A DNA stretch of 57,410 nt from Gyrodactylus bullatarudis (Eukaryota > Platyhelminthes > Monogenea > Gyrodactylidea > Gyrodactylidae): contig SSNU01000099.1 in assembly GCA_012064415.1 (NCBI GenBank), positions 20,583-77,992 on the forward strand, written 5' to 3'. Position numbers and translations under genes: made by a program. The notes under the pieces are model-generated. The model worked only from the letters and a program-made list of their open reading frames with translations, did not search any database and had not been told where the DNA came from. Positions 1-9,880 of this stretch are shown piece after piece. Position 1 is the first letter of the stretch; each line of letters starts with the position of its first letter.

Positions 1-1456
1 CCTTGTGGAACTCCAGAAGTTATTTGTTTGGGAGTTGAATCTTTGTTTTCATGAGAAACGAATTGCCTACGTTTAGTAAGGTATTGTATTAACATATTAA
101 GAAGATATGAGCATATGCCATATTCATGACATATTTCAATGATTGTCGAAAGCTTTAGATAAATCAATGTAGATGACAATGGATTTCTTTTTTTCTTTCT
201 CGAGAAGTGAGACATAGTTTAGAAAATCAAATATATTTGTTTCGTATGATTTTCCTCGACAAAAACCATGCTGATTTGGATCAATTTTATTTAAATTAAT
301 TATGCTAAGAATCTTGACGAATAAAATTAAGTCGATGATCTTCAAAAGATTATTTTGTAATGTTATTGGTCTAAATTCATTACTATTAGGCTTAGGTATG
401 GGAATAACTCTTGCTAGTAGTATATAGTCAGGAATGGTGTAAGAAAAAAAGAAATTTTGAATTTTTTATAAATACTGTGAATAAAATACATGACTACTTA
501 TAAGTATATTCATGCTAATTTTGTAAAAATCTTTAGTGTTTTTCTTTCTTGATTTTTTCAGTAATTAATTAAATTCAGCAAAACTCATTAATGTTGTATT
601 ATGATAGTGAAGGCAAGATTCATTATGAATTAGAAGTTCAAGATTAAGTGGATATAGTTGGTTGAACACAGACATAATAGTTTGTTGTAAAAATTCAGAT
701 GTTATGTTATTATTTTTTTTATTGATGAATCATTATTTCTTTTGTTTGAGAACTTGAAATATTTATTCAGATAAAAGTAACCTTGTTTAGGCTTTGTTTT
801 AATGTGCTCTATGAGTTTTTTTCAACTCTATCGTATTCTTGTTTATACAATAGTTCGATTTGTTTTTGTGTGTTCATTACAAGTTCAGAAGATTTAGTAA
901 GTGATAGGCATTTTTGGAGTCTATTTCTCAATGTATTATTTATTCTATAGACAATTTGGTCAAAATTCTTTTTCTCTTTGATCGTTGTAGCTAATGAGTA
1001 GATGTATGAATAATGTTGAAGAAAGTTATCGGCAGGTTTTCATTAATGTTTGTCACAGCTTTTATCGTATTAAGATCCGTGAATTCAAAGTATTTACCTA
1101 TTTCCTTCACATCGTTTAAGATTTCAGTGTTTGGAAAAGTTATCATGACATACACTCCATGATGGTCTTTAGTTGGAAATATTTTTTGCACATCAAAGTT
1201 TATTGATGAATTTTGTTCAGTTAAAATACAGTCAAGAATATTGTTTAGTCTAGTTGGAGTATTTATTCTTTGATGCAATCCCAAGCTATAGAGGTATGTT
1301 CCCAATAGAGTATTGGGATCATTCCAATTTTCGTTAGGAAGGTTGAGATCACAGAGAATTATGATTTCATTGCCTATATTTACTAAATCATTTACAGAGT
1401 TTATTAAGAAGGAATCATCACTAATTGTGTTATTAGGTCTTCTGTAAATTAGCCTG
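1..1456 (-). pseudogene. LINE-a: non-LTR retrotransposon ORF2 fragment (endonuclease + RT), runs off the left edge
   Basis: Reading the minus strand, 1456 to ~994 encodes the end of an apurinic-like endonuclease domain (CDLNLPNENW, NILDCIL, then TKDHHGVYV). 345-136 encodes the first RT palm motif (IYIDLSKAFD), and bases 1-60 still show the next motif (SGVPQG), so the element continues outside the window. The frames between are shifted, so it is dead. The endonuclease nicks target DNA and the RT copies the element RNA at the nick; both belong to one ORF2 protein. The 5' end is cut at ~1456, where piggyBac-like sequence begins, typical of 5' truncation. 985-1456 is almost identical to 12880-13337, so the two copies are of one young family. 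Confidence 0.85.
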
Positions 1457-1470
1457 GGCAGCCTGTGATT

Positions 1471-1660
1471 CCTACAATTCGTATCTAATCAATGCAGAAA
1501 TTTACATAGCGAAAGGAGACTAATACAGAGACTAATCAAGGATTATGAGCCGTGAAACAACTCGCAGAGCCTTTTCTCAACAAAGGTAGAACTATTATAT
1601 GCGACAATTTTTTTACTTCCATTGAGCTATCAAACTATTTATTCTTAGAAAAATTTTTAG
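1471..1660 (+). pseudogene. piggyBac transposase fragment
   Basis: Two adjacent plus-strand frames encode SYLINAEIY and then LAEPFLNKGR followed by CDNFFTSIELSNYLF. This is the order seen in the piggyBac transposase core (DDE_Tnp_1_7 family), with DNFFTS carrying a catalytic Asp. An early stop and a frame change separate the pieces, so this is a fossil of about 60 codons. It is wedged between LINE-a and PLE-B1. No TTAA-flanked ends were recognised. The family call rests on two motifs only. Confidence 0.6.
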
Positions 1661-1737
1661 AAAGATTTTTTATTATGGGGTGTATGCACCCCCATTTAAG
1701 GTTTATGAAAAATTCACTAGATACAGAACGAGGGTTA

Positions 1738-2930
1738 AACGGTACTCTGAGATAAATTCCTGTGAGCTCCTCGACATCTTCATCTGCCTCAACCTTTACA
1801 TTGGAATGTTTATTGATGAAAGCCTCAGGATACCCGTCTTTTATTAATAACTCCTTCAATATGTCTTTGTCCTTCACTTTGTTCACCTCTGATGTTAATC
1901 TTTCAATTTTCAGGAACTTATTTCTCAGCTCTTTTTCTGGCACACAGAACAGAAACTAAGAAAAGGCATACATTTTGCAGGGACTGATTCCTTCCTGAAG
2001 ACCCTCGTCCGAGCGATTTCATTATCCTTGGTTACTAAAACATCGAGAAAATTCAATGACTTGCCATCCTCGATTCCGCGGTGCATGGAGTTTTGATGGA
2101 GATTTGATGTCATTACTTTCATCAAGGACCAGAAAGATATCAAGATAACGCGCAAATAATTGGGAAGAATTGATAAGGGAAGAATTGATAAGGGCACTCA
2201 TTTCTCGACTTTCAAGAGAAGCAAAACACATATCCGCAAGGAGTGGACCAATCGGACTGTCCAGTGCTACACCATCTTTTTGCTTGAAGTAGTAGCCGGC
2301 AAATTTGAAGTTGATGTTTTGAACCGCCATCAAAATTAATTCGGAGATAACTTCTGGGGGAATATTGTAAATGGATGGAAATTCATTAAGCTTCTCACAT
2401 ATAAGCTTTAACCTTTCCCTCAGCGGTACATTTGTAAACAAGGAACTGACATCGAACGACACCATTTTTGAAGAAGTGAAATCAACATTCCTTAGTTTTT
2501 CCACAAACTCGACTGAATTCTTCACTGAAAATCTGCATAGCTCATTCCTCAATGGCGTTAGAGTTTCAGTTAGCCACTTGAAGATTCTATGCTGTGGAGT
2601 TGCTGACATGTCGAGAATCGACCTATATTTCAGTCCTTTGGTCAGATCCCTGTGAACTACTTGAGCTTCATCGATGAATCTTCGCTCTAAGAGATAATCT
2701 ACCTTCTTTAAGATCACTTTTTCGAAACCGTTGATTTTCCTCAGAGCTGTTTCTGCTTCTGTCAGTCGAAATCTCGAGTAATCCGATAGGAGTAATTTTC
2801 CATTCTGAACATAATCACTTTTGGATATAATTGCAATACCAGTGCTTTTATCCAAATGACATAACAGGACTTGCGAATATTTTCTTAATTCACTGAGGGT
2901 TTGAAAATGGCTTTTGGAAAGAAACGAAAA
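1738..2930 (-). pseudogene. PLE-B1: Penelope-like element RT and linker, broken
   Basis: On the minus strand the frame from ~2930 to 2022 shows the PLE RT core: LDKSTGIAI, then MVSFDVSSLFTNVPL (motif A, Asp present), then GVALDSPIGPLLADM, then RYLDIFLV. The last should read YxDD, so one catalytic Asp codon appears lost. Frameshifts at ~2190 and ~1940 lead into the linker (SLNFLDVLVT, FLKIERLTSE, DGYPEAFINKHSN), which matches PLE-B2 at 22.1 kb. It stops at ~1738, before any GIY-YIG domain. PLE RTs are telomerase-like and copy element RNA onto DNA. This copy is inactive. Confidence 0.88.
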
Positions 2931-4158
2931 TATTTTTTTCCTGCTTGTATTGTTGCCACGCGTCTCTTGTCACTGTGTTGAAGCGGTCTCTAGCCTTATC
3001 AGAAATTGTGATAGAAACAATTTGTATAATAGAATGAGTCTATCATTATTTTTTCGTGTTATTACATGCTATATTAGGGGGGTCTTATCAGTTCACACAA
3101 AAAGGGTCTCATCCCTTTACTTTCGATGTTAGCACTAAATTGGAGGGGCCTCGATTTTTAGATCAATGTGTGATTTTTCAAGGTCTAAAAATGGTCATTT
3201 TTTGGGACAATATCTTCTAAACTAGAGGTTGGTTTTTGAAAAAAAATGCATATTCGTTATCAGTATATTCTAAAATTCGTATTAAATTTTAAATCTCTTT
3301 ACCTGTAAAAATTTCTCTGGGTCTTTAAGCGTTAAAATAATTTAAAATGAGTTATACTCATTGAGTGTTCAATTTAGCAAACGGAGAAGACGTTTAACAT
3401 TATCATTTTACCCCTCGATATTCTTGATTACCATCATGAAAAGCGTCTTTCTCCGTGAAGAAAGATCCAAGATAAAAATATTATGAATAACTACTTATAC
3501 TCAGCATTTGGCCAAAAATACTTTTACTCCTCTAAAAATTAAACGAGTTAAAGAGTTGCCAGAGAAACCAGGAATAATTTTAAACTGCTTGAGATGGGTA
3601 AATTTGTGTGAAATTTAGATGAAGGAAATCTGATTTCGATCAATCGAGAAATTAAACTTTATGGAATACTTCAGAACGAATCAATTTGAAACTGAACTGA
3701 ATTTTTAATTTTTTTCTTTTAATTTACTCATTATAATTCATTTTTGAATAGAGATTTATATTTCTAACAAAAAAACTTGTTGTATCCGAAATACATGATT
3801 ACAAAATTGAGAGAGAAAAGATTGATGATAAATTTGATTTTAATTAATGAATAAAATTCATGTTACATGAAAAATCTTTCCTGCATAGCTTAGCTTTAGA
3901 GTTGGTGAGAAGTGGAGGAGAAATTGGTTAGAAAAATACTCAAATTCTATTGGTTTTTGGTTTTCATGCATATTATTAGTCACCTGAAGAGAAGCAGAGA
4001 GGTTAACATATAATTTTGGAAGGAAATATATTCATCTAGGGAGCCATCATGTGTGTAATTATCTGTATGAAAATTAAACATTTCAATAAATTTTTATCAC
4101 TAACTCACCTTATAAAACCACTTGAATAAAGAAAAACTAAAATTTTAAAGAGAGAGAA
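2931..4158. other. Intergenic, no gene seen
   Basis: AT-rich with only short chance ORFs. One imperfect inverted repeat is visible (ACGGAGAAGACG near 3380 against CGTCTTTCTCCGT near 3440, about 45 bases apart). Nothing else could be assigned. Confidence 0.6.
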
Positions 4159-4160
4159 TA

Positions 4161-4275
4161 CAGGTGAAGTACCCGCTTTCTTTCCATCTCTGTCCAAAAT
4201 AATATTTGTACCCGGTAAATATAGTAAAACCAAAAAAAAATATCGACCAATCAGAGAGCTTGAATCAATCAAACT
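4161..4275 (+). repeat. Pogo left terminal inverted repeat
   Basis: About 110 bases matching the reverse complement of the right end with few differences. It contains a CCAAT box (gaccaatcagagag) and a TATA-like run. Read together these would point transcription outward from the element. Confidence 0.9.
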
Positions 4276-4693
4276 AATTAGATTTGAGAATTTCAATATA
4301 GATTAGATATTAAAACTTAGACATTGATTATGAGATTTCAATTATGAAAATCTATACTAATAAAGAAAAATATGATATTTTAATGAAATTTGAAGAATCT
4401 CTCCTTGGGTTTCGAGCCTTCTTTAAACAAGTTCAGGTATCTATGACAACACTTCGAAGGTGGATTGCAGATAAAAACAAGATTATTAGAAGCATTGAAT
4501 ATGATTATAAGGATCGGTTTGCTAGACTTAGAGAGAAAGTTTCAGAAGAAATAAGAGCTTTAATGCAAGAAAGAAATATTATTTCTAGATCAGACGTAAA
4601 ATTAGCAATCAAAAATGCTTCTCAAAATTGTAACAAATGGAATGGATTCATATCATGCTGAAAAAAAAATTAACGTTGATTCCCAACACCAAA

Positions 4694-4719
4694 GTAAAAT
4701 TCCATTTGTAATCTTTTAG
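4694..4719 (+). other. 26 nt GT-AG intron in pogo transposase
   Basis: Begins gtaaaattcc and ends atcttttag. Removing it joins LIPNTK to LIIYELRNQ in one open frame that then stays open for over 50 codons. Without removal the frame closes. Confidence 0.7.
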
Positions 4720-5022
4720 CTCATTATTTATGAACTAAGAAACCAGCTAAAGCCTATCAAAACAGAATTAATTAATGAACATTTAATTCAAAAAAATTCA
4801 ATAACAAGTATTGAGCAGGTCCTGAAAAACATAGCTGAAAATTTTCTCAAATATGTTGAAGAAATAAATAATTCTCTTGTGCATTAGGGTCAAATTCTTC
4901 TGCAAGAAATTCTAGATAAGGCAGTGAAAGCAAACTCTGATGAGAAGATTATCAAATGGATTTTAAAAACCAATTTCCCTCTCAAATTCGATAAAAAAAC
5001 TTTTAAGTTCAATCTTGATCGA

Positions 5023-5048
5023 GTAAGCCTTTTTTCATTTATTTCAAG
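5023..5048 (+). other. 26 nt GT-AG intron in pogo transposase
   Basis: Begins gtaagcc and ends atttcaag. Removal joins FNLDR to SCSVFKKLQIVALL, moving into the correct downstream frame. Confidence 0.72.
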
Positions 5049-5549
5049 TCCTGTTCTGTTTTCAAGAAATTGCAAATTGTTGCGTTACTCAATGATAATA
5101 TTAACGTTCAACTATTATCGAATACAGTTGGTATTTGTCCAAGAAGTATCCTCATCTACAAAAACGAAAGTTTGAAATTAGAATCAAGTTTTCAGAAAAA
5201 TCCATCTTCAAATAGTGTGCTGGAAGAGAAAAATTGCAAACCTACATCGATGAGGGAAGATATTTTAACCTCAAAGAGTTAGAACAATCATCTCTGAAAA
5301 TAGCACGAGAATTAGAAATCAACAACTTCAAAGCTTCCAAAAACTATCTTAGGCGTTTCAGAAAGAAAAATAATCTTGTTCTGAGAAAACCTTGTGGGGA
5401 AAAAAGAAACGCTCCCCAAGCACTTATAGACAATTTATACCAAGAACTTCCCCGGCTTATCGAAGGATATCAAGAGTAACAGCTCTGGAATTTAGATGAG
5501 GCAGCGTGGTTCATATATGAGCATAAAACTCGAGTTATTGCTAATAAAG

Positions 5550-5578
5550 GTATAATATTAAGATTAATTATTTTTAAG
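5550..5578 (+). other. 29 nt GT-AG intron in pogo transposase
   Basis: Begins gtataata and ends atttttaag. Removal joins VIANKG to ANVSGFKRKKTR, restoring the expected order of the pogo DDE domain. Confidence 0.8.
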
Positions 5579-5662
5579 GAGCCAATGTTAGTGGTTTCAA
5601 GCGTAAAAAAACAAGATTGACTGCTGTTTTTTGTTGCAATGCAACCGGCGAGAAACAAAAAC

Positions 5663-5674
5663 TATTTGTTTTAG
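5663..5674. repeat. 12 bp target-site duplication of PLE-A1 (left)
   Basis: tatttgttttag is repeated exactly at 8002-8013. Deleting one copy and the DNA between restores the pogo frame as KLFVL then GKAK, the usual pogo order. Confidence 0.88.
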
Positions 5675-5755
5675 ATTGCATAGATGATCTTCGATATCTT
5701 TTTTAATTTGAGCAAACGTAGAGAGCATTTTAAAAATAAAAGGATGCCGAAAGTT

Positions 5756-5805
5756 AGAGGAATAAGCGCTTTATTTCAGGCATACTCATCAGCCTCTTAC
5801 ATGCC
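5756..5805 (-). ncRNA. Minimal hammerhead ribozyme (PLE-A1, minus end)
   Basis: In the RNA sense: GGCAU, helix I strand AGAGG, core CUGAUGA, short helix II, core GAAA, helix III AUAA-AGCGC-UUAU, predicted cut after U, then CCUCU closing helix I. The whole core is intact. AUGCC before GAAA can pair with the 5' GGCAU. PLE ends are known to carry minimal hammerheads. Confidence 0.85.
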
Positions 5806-5807
5806 AA

Positions 5808-5850
5808 ATATATACTAAAACACAAAGAATTAAACATTTAATCTGATTGG
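5808..5850 (-). promoter_or_regulatory. CCAAT plus TATA-like promoter of PLE family A
   Basis: On the minus strand gagagagCCAATCAGAT is followed about 30 bases on by a TATATA run that sits a few bases before the ribozyme's GGCAU. The same order is at 7879-7920, 12116-12160, 23749-23795, 27283-27325 and 27963-28010. Confidence 0.6.
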
Positions 5851-5930
5851 CTCTCTCTGTTGAAAAAAGGGGTGGGGGACATCTGGTATCACATTGTTTC
5901 ATTGATTGGCGTGTAGTAATGATTATTGGT

Positions 5931-5947
5931 TCCCACCATAGGTGGGA
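5931..5947. other. Conserved palindrome in PLE-A end
   Basis: tcccaccataggtggga, a hairpin-forming palindrome upstream of the promoter. It recurs with compensatory changes at 7782-7798, 12012-12029, 23883-23900, 27339-27354 and 27933-27948. Confidence 0.65.
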
Positions 5948-6151
5948 GAAAGTGATATAAGAAATATACAAAATATGTGTGACTGTCTCTGGTTATGATA
6001 TATGATGAACAAATTTCGAAAGGTATGAGTCATTATTTCTTTTATTCGTTCCTGAGTTCAAAAAAGGGTATTATTATTGGATTTTTAAAGGATAGTTAAT
6101 ATTCTATAAGTAATAGATTGTAAATAATAGAGGAAAAAAGATTCAAGATGT

Positions 6152-7280
6152 TCATTGACTGGAGCTGAAATATTTGGTGATTTTGTTTGACTCTGATGCC
6201 ACATCTGAAGTTCTGTTACGTTTTCTCGTTTGTTCTGGTTGGCTGCTTATTTGTGTTGGTTTGTTTCTTAATTCTCCCGTTGATATAACGTAGGGCCATG
6301 TCAGTGCTAGAGGTTTCACAATCTGTTTTTGTTTACAGAGGGTTGGTTTTTCTTTTTTAATAAAAAAGGCTTCGACAGTTTTCAAGGTATTGACATTCTT
6401 CCCATTTTGTCTATAAAGTATATAAAAGTTTGATGGGGAAGCATTCTTATCACATACCTTAACATGTTCTCGCACTGCTGTGGAACCTGTGTGAACCTGA
6501 AACTCTGTCTTCTAATCTTCTGGTAGTATGTCCGATATAATCTGCTCCACACGGACATTTGAATTTATACACTACGTATGAGGATTTGTTATACTCTAGT
6601 AGATCCTTCGATTCATTTGTGAGTATCTTGTTTGTCTTCAGGATGTATCTGACTTTCTTTCCAGGTAGAGTTGTTTGGATGAGTTGATTAACTTTTTGTT
6701 TTAGGATAGAAACGTTGTCGTCTCCTTTATATGGTATTACTAAGTAGAATGGTTTCTCTACCTCCTCTTCAGTGGAATTACTTTCGTTCGATTCCATATG
6801 ATTAAGTATGAACTGTCTTGGATAGTTGTTACCCATAAATATTCCAATAAGTCTTTCTTTCTTTTCTTCCCAAAAACTCTCTGATGCCAGAGTCTTCATT
6901 CTGGAGAAAAGGGATTTCACCAAGCCTTTTTTATACTTTAGTGGTGCAAATGAGTTGAAGTTCATCAATTTATCTGTAAAAGTCATTTTTCTTTGAATTG
7001 ATCTATTGATTCCACTATTGCTAGTTCTTATAATGTTGATTTCAAGGAAAGGTAATACGTCTTCCGTTTCTTTTTCCATTGTGAATTTCATGTTTGTGTG
7101 AGCCTTATTGAACATATCCAACAATTTATTCTCATCCTTCTCTTTATTGATAAAAAGGAGTGTATCATCTACATATCGCCAATAATTGTCACATTGTTCA
7201 ATGGTTTGTTTGGACAACATTTTCTTCTACTTTAATTTTTTGTCTTTGATTTTCTCCACTAGTTCAAATGAGACAATATT
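6152..7280 (-). pseudogene. PLE-A1 protein: RT end, linker, GIY-YIG endonuclease, basic tail
   Basis: Reading down from ~7280, SFELVEKIKDKK is fused to YWRYVDDTLLFINKEKD, so the RT keeps the YVDD catalytic motif but has lost motifs A and B. Then come the PLE linker (FLEINIIRTSN, FAPLKYKKGLVKSLFSR, NYPRQFILNHMES) and the GIY-YIG nuclease (VVYKFKCPCGADYIGHTTRRLEDRV). A frameshift follows at ~6470, then HVKVC, PSNFYILYRQ and EAFFIKKEKPTLC. The protein ends RKRNRTSD...SNKITKYFSSSQ. The nuclease nicks target DNA and the RT copies RNA onto it. The frameshift and deletion make this copy inactive. Confidence 0.88.
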
Positions 7281-7414
7281 TAAAAACTTTTTCTTTCATT
7301 GGTGTCAGGATCTCCACAAGCCATCTTGCTATTATATGGGTTGCAGATTGCCTCTGATCTAACACTGGTCTGAATGGTATTTCTTGGTCCATGGTATTCT
7401 CTAGATCCATCTCT

Positions 7415-7640
7415 AGAATAAAAACCAAGAAATACCATTCAGACCAGTGTTAGATCAGAGTCAATCTGCAACCCATAAAATAGCAAGATGGCTTGTGGAG
7501 ATCCTGACACCAATGAAAGAAGTTTGTAAATATTGTAAGATACATTCTGAAGACAAACAAGATGCTCCAGTCAATGAACATCTTGAATCGTTTTTCCTTT
7601 ATTATTTACAATCTATTACTTATAGAATATTAACTATCCT
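7415..7640 (+). pseudogene. PLE-A1 plus-strand partner: short RT piece fused to 3' end
   Basis: The frame reads EIPFRPVLDQSQSATHKIARWLVEILTPMKEV, the conserved segment before RT motif A, then jumps to a segment ending PVNEHLESFF that is otherwise found antisense at the 3' boundary (mirror of 6132-6163). All RT, linker and nuclease sequence between is deleted. Confidence 0.75.
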
Positions 7641-7878
7641 TTAAAAATCCAATAATAATACCCTTTTTTGAACTCAGGAACGAATAAAAGAAATAATGAC
7701 TCATACCTTTCGAAATTTGTTCATCATATATCATAACCAGAGACAGTCACACATATTTTGTATATTTCTTATATCACTTTCTCCCACCTATGGTGGGAAC
7801 CAATAATCATTACTACACGCCAATCAATGAAACAATGTGATACCAGATGTCCCCCACCCCTTTTTTCAACAGAGAGAG

Positions 7879-7920
7879 CCAATCAGATTAAATGTTTAAT
7901 TCTTTGTGTTTTAGTATATA
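7879..7920 (+). promoter_or_regulatory. CCAAT plus TATA-like promoter of PLE family A (inverted copy)
   Basis: agccaatcagatt, then ttagtatatattt just before the ribozyme. Identical layout to the minus copy. Confidence 0.6.
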
Positions 7921-7923
7921 TTT

Positions 7924-7973
7924 GGCATGTAAGAGGCTGATGAGTATGCCTGAAATAAAGCGCTTATTCCTCT
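7924..7973 (+). ncRNA. Minimal hammerhead ribozyme (PLE-A1, plus end)
   Basis: Same architecture as 5756-5805 in opposite sense. CUGAUGA is at 7937-7943, GAAA at 7952-7955, helix I is AGAGG/CCUCU, and the predicted cut is after 7968. Confidence 0.85.
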
Positions 7974-8001
7974 AACTTTCGGCTTCCTTTTATTCTTAAA
8001 A

Positions 8002-8013
8002 TATTTGTTTTAG
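8002..8013. repeat. 12 bp target-site duplication of PLE-A1 (right)
   Basis: Exact repeat of 5663-5674 on the other side of the PLE insertion. Confidence 0.88.
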
Positions 8014-8668
8014 GCAAAGCAAAAAAATCCAAGATGTTCCCGTGAAATTCCTTCATTAAGAATGAATGTAAAGTATGATGGAAATAAAAATGACCGGATG
8101 ACCAAAGAAATATTCATCAGCCACATATTGGTTTGGGATAGAGCTTTGTCTCGGAAAATATTGTTAAGAGATAGAAAAATTGTCTTATTTTTGGATCAAT
8201 GTCGAGGTCATTGAACGATTCAAGATCTACAACCAAGACTAAACAATATTAAAGTAAGAAATTCTTCTCAATTTTAGATTATTTTTTTGCCTGCTAACAC
8301 TACGTCCGTGTTACAACCAATCGACAATGGGGTAGTGAGGACGTTCAAAGTAGATATAACGGTGCCAAAAAGATGTTCCAGTTGATGATCTCTCAAAGAT
8401 GTTCAATGTGGCAGATGCTATCAATATGGCTCATCGTGTATGGGAAGGAATCCGTCCAGAAACGATAGTCAAATGTTGGCAGCATACTGGACTAATTCAA
8501 AGTCCAGAAATAGAAAGACTGTCCATGAGTGATCAGAAACTAGCAAACATCTTGGGTGCTCTTAACTTGAATGGAACCAAACATTTACTCGAAAAAACTG
8601 AAGCATGGAAGAATGCAAGAATTGGTTCCCCCATGCATAATTCCAGTGTTTATGATTTTGACGAATAA
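8014..8668 (+). pseudogene. Pogo-type transposase, 3' half (second and third DDE motifs)
   Basis: After the PLE and its duplicated target the DDE domain resumes: GKAK, a one-base shift, then NPRCSREIPSLRMNVKYDGNK, then IVLFLDQCRGH (second catalytic Asp) and an in-frame TGA. A 24 nt intron (8254-8277) joins RLNNIK to IIFLPANTTSVLQPIDNG, the third catalytic Asp block, followed by VVRTFK. A shift leads to the C-terminal frame at 8399-8668 (IVKCWQHTGL, ending DFDE and TAA). The motif order is canonical for pogo/Tigger transposases. Stops and shifts make it inactive. Confidence 0.87.
8254..8277 (+). other. 24 nt GT-AG intron in pogo transposase
   Basis: Begins gtaagaaa and ends caattttag. Removal joins LNNIK directly to IIFLPANTTS, exactly as in intronless pogo relatives. 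Confidence 0.85.
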
Positions 8669-9189
8669 ATTATTCAATACATGCATCTTTAGTTTTATTA
8701 TGAATGAACTAAATAAACATGAAAAGAGGGGTCTCTAACGACTTTTGTACATTCAAAAAGGGATGTTGAACAGGGGGTCCTATATTTTTCACACCATTTT
8801 TCAGATTAACCCTAGAATGAAATTTGGGGGTCTATACAATGTAGTATTGTATACAATGTACAGTGTTAAAGCTCCAAATAGCAAAATTGAATTTCTCATT
8901 CGAGGGTTGAAAAAGAATACAGTACTGTATAAATGAGTACTAATAATCAATTTCATTAAATTAGTAAGGAGAGAATATTGATTTTTCCGAACTTGATCTA
9001 AATTATCTTATGATATGAACTTCTTAGTTTGGAGAAAACGAACGAATTTTTCGAATAAAATTTTTTAGACTTAACGCTTTATTTGCTTTTCTACTAGGCT
9101 CAATAAAAATAATTAGAAAGAAATTTTTCATTGAGAAAATTGAAATGAACAAATGAATGGTATCAGTACTCTTAAACTTCATTGATCAA
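8669..9189. other. Pogo 3' noncoding region
   Basis: Lies between the transposase stop and the right inverted repeat. It holds only chance ORFs. Confidence 0.5.
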
Positions 9190-9295
9190 TGGTTTCAGGC
9201 TCTCTGATTGGTCGAAATCTTTTTGGTTTTACTATATATACCGGGTACAAATATTATTTTGTGCAGAGATGGAAAGAAAGCGGGTACTTCACCTG
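9190..9295 (-). repeat. Pogo right terminal inverted repeat
   Basis: Mirror of 4161-4275. It reads ctctctgattggtc, then ttactatatataccggg, then ends cgggtacttcacctg followed by TA. Confidence 0.9.
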
Positions 9296-9297
9296 TA

Positions 9298-9694
9298 TAT
9301 TTCTTTGTAAAAATAGGTAAAAATCCTGTAAAGTGAGCAGAGATGAATTAAAAGGGGATGGATCCTCGTATATATAGGGGTTGAATATTATTGGTCAAGT
9401 GCATGGACCAATGAGAATCGAAAAAAAGCTCGTGGGAGACGATTTTTTACCCTGATCCAATCTATGCTCTTAGAAATATTTATTCGAATTGATCTGTCTT
9501 ATCTTCTTCTCTTCCCCAGACCAATTACTAAGCCAACTATATGTGAAACTGGACTAAAATTGGCATAATGAAGATATTTGCTATTGTCAGTCTTTTCCTT
9601 AAAAATATTTCTAAGAATTTATCTATATGACATCTAGAAAACTTTAGATTCCGTTAGACTCTCTTTCATAGTAAATTTTTGGTAATTTGATAAT
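9298..9694. other. Intergenic, no gene seen
   Basis: AT-rich. A CCAAT-like tattggtcaag and a TATATATA run occur near 9370-9400 but no coding sequence follows. Confidence 0.5.
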
Positions 9695-9880
9695 TTGGTA
9701 CAAAAAATCCTAATTATTATTATCCACGTTATTTCTTACCCTGATTCAATCTAAGGTATTGAACTACATAAGAAATTAGTTATTTATTTTCAATTTATAC
9801 AAAGGAACTGATCTCATCTTCCACTATAAGGTCATGCAACTTATATCGATGAAAATTACTGAATAAAAAAATTTTTTTTG
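9695..9880 (+). repeat. Left arm of a 3 kb-spaced inverted repeat
   Basis: Begins ttggtacaaaaaatcc and matches the reverse complement of 12528-12709 over roughly 180 bases. The pair brackets PLE-A2 and PLE-A3. No transposase between the arms belongs to it and no clear target duplication was seen. Confidence 0.8.

Larger units (their letters stand above)
4344..5674 (+). pseudogene. Pogo-type transposase, 5' half (HTH, CENP-B HTH, first DDE motif)
   Basis: The start ATG at 4344 opens a frame with a psq-like HTH (TLRRWIADK). After tiny introns at 4694-4719 and 5023-5048 the frame reads LKPIKTELINEHL and FNLDR joined to SCSVFKKLQIVALLND, a second HTH-like stretch. A one-base shift near 5228 leads into a CENP-B/Tc5-type HTH: LQTYIDEGRYFNL, AREL then NNFKASKNYLRRF. 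Next is the first catalytic Asp in NLDEAAWFIYEH. After a 29 nt intron (5550-5578) it reads ANVSGFKRKKTRLTAVF, ending KLFVL at the PLE insertion. In-frame stops lie near 4659, 4885 and 5477. Transposase cuts the element at its inverted ends. Confidence 0.85.
5675..8001. mobile_element. PLE-A1: head-to-head inverted Penelope-like dimer
   Basis: A minus-strand PLE (7410 to 5732) and a plus-strand partner (7411 to 8001) meet at ~7410. The inner arms repeat the same RT piece in opposite senses (7260-7409 and 7411-7530). The outer arms repeat the 3' end, including promoter and ribozyme (5732-6163 and 7566-8001). The plus partner keeps a bit of RT fused straight to the 3' end. The dimer sits inside the pogo DDE domain with a 12 bp duplication, so it entered as one unit. 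This fits template switching during target-primed copying, which is inference. Confidence 0.85.
4161..9295 (+). mobile_element. Pogo/Tigger-type DNA transposon with nested PLE
   Basis: The element starts CAGGTGAAGTACCCGC at 4161 and ends with the exact reverse complement at 9295. Both ends are flanked by TA (4159-4160 and 9296-9297), the target duplication of the Tc1/mariner/pogo superfamily. Inside is a pogo-type transposase with HTH domains, a CENP-B-like HTH and a DDE core. The coding region is split by a PLE inserted at 5675-8001. Without the insertion the transposon would be about 2.8 kb. In-frame stops and small indels show it is no longer autonomous. Confidence 0.9.

Noticed and set aside
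2371..2655. 94-codon plus-strand ORF
   Set aside because: Antisense shadow of the PLE-B1 RT.
4924..5175. 83-codon ORF spanning the second pogo intron
   Set aside because: It reads through the 26 nt intron into a wrong frame; the spliced frame matches the expected protein better.
5789..5971. 60-codon ORF identical to one at 7758-7940
   Set aside because: It covers the promoter and ribozyme of PLE-A in both inverted arms; the identity is due to the repeat, not to a gene.
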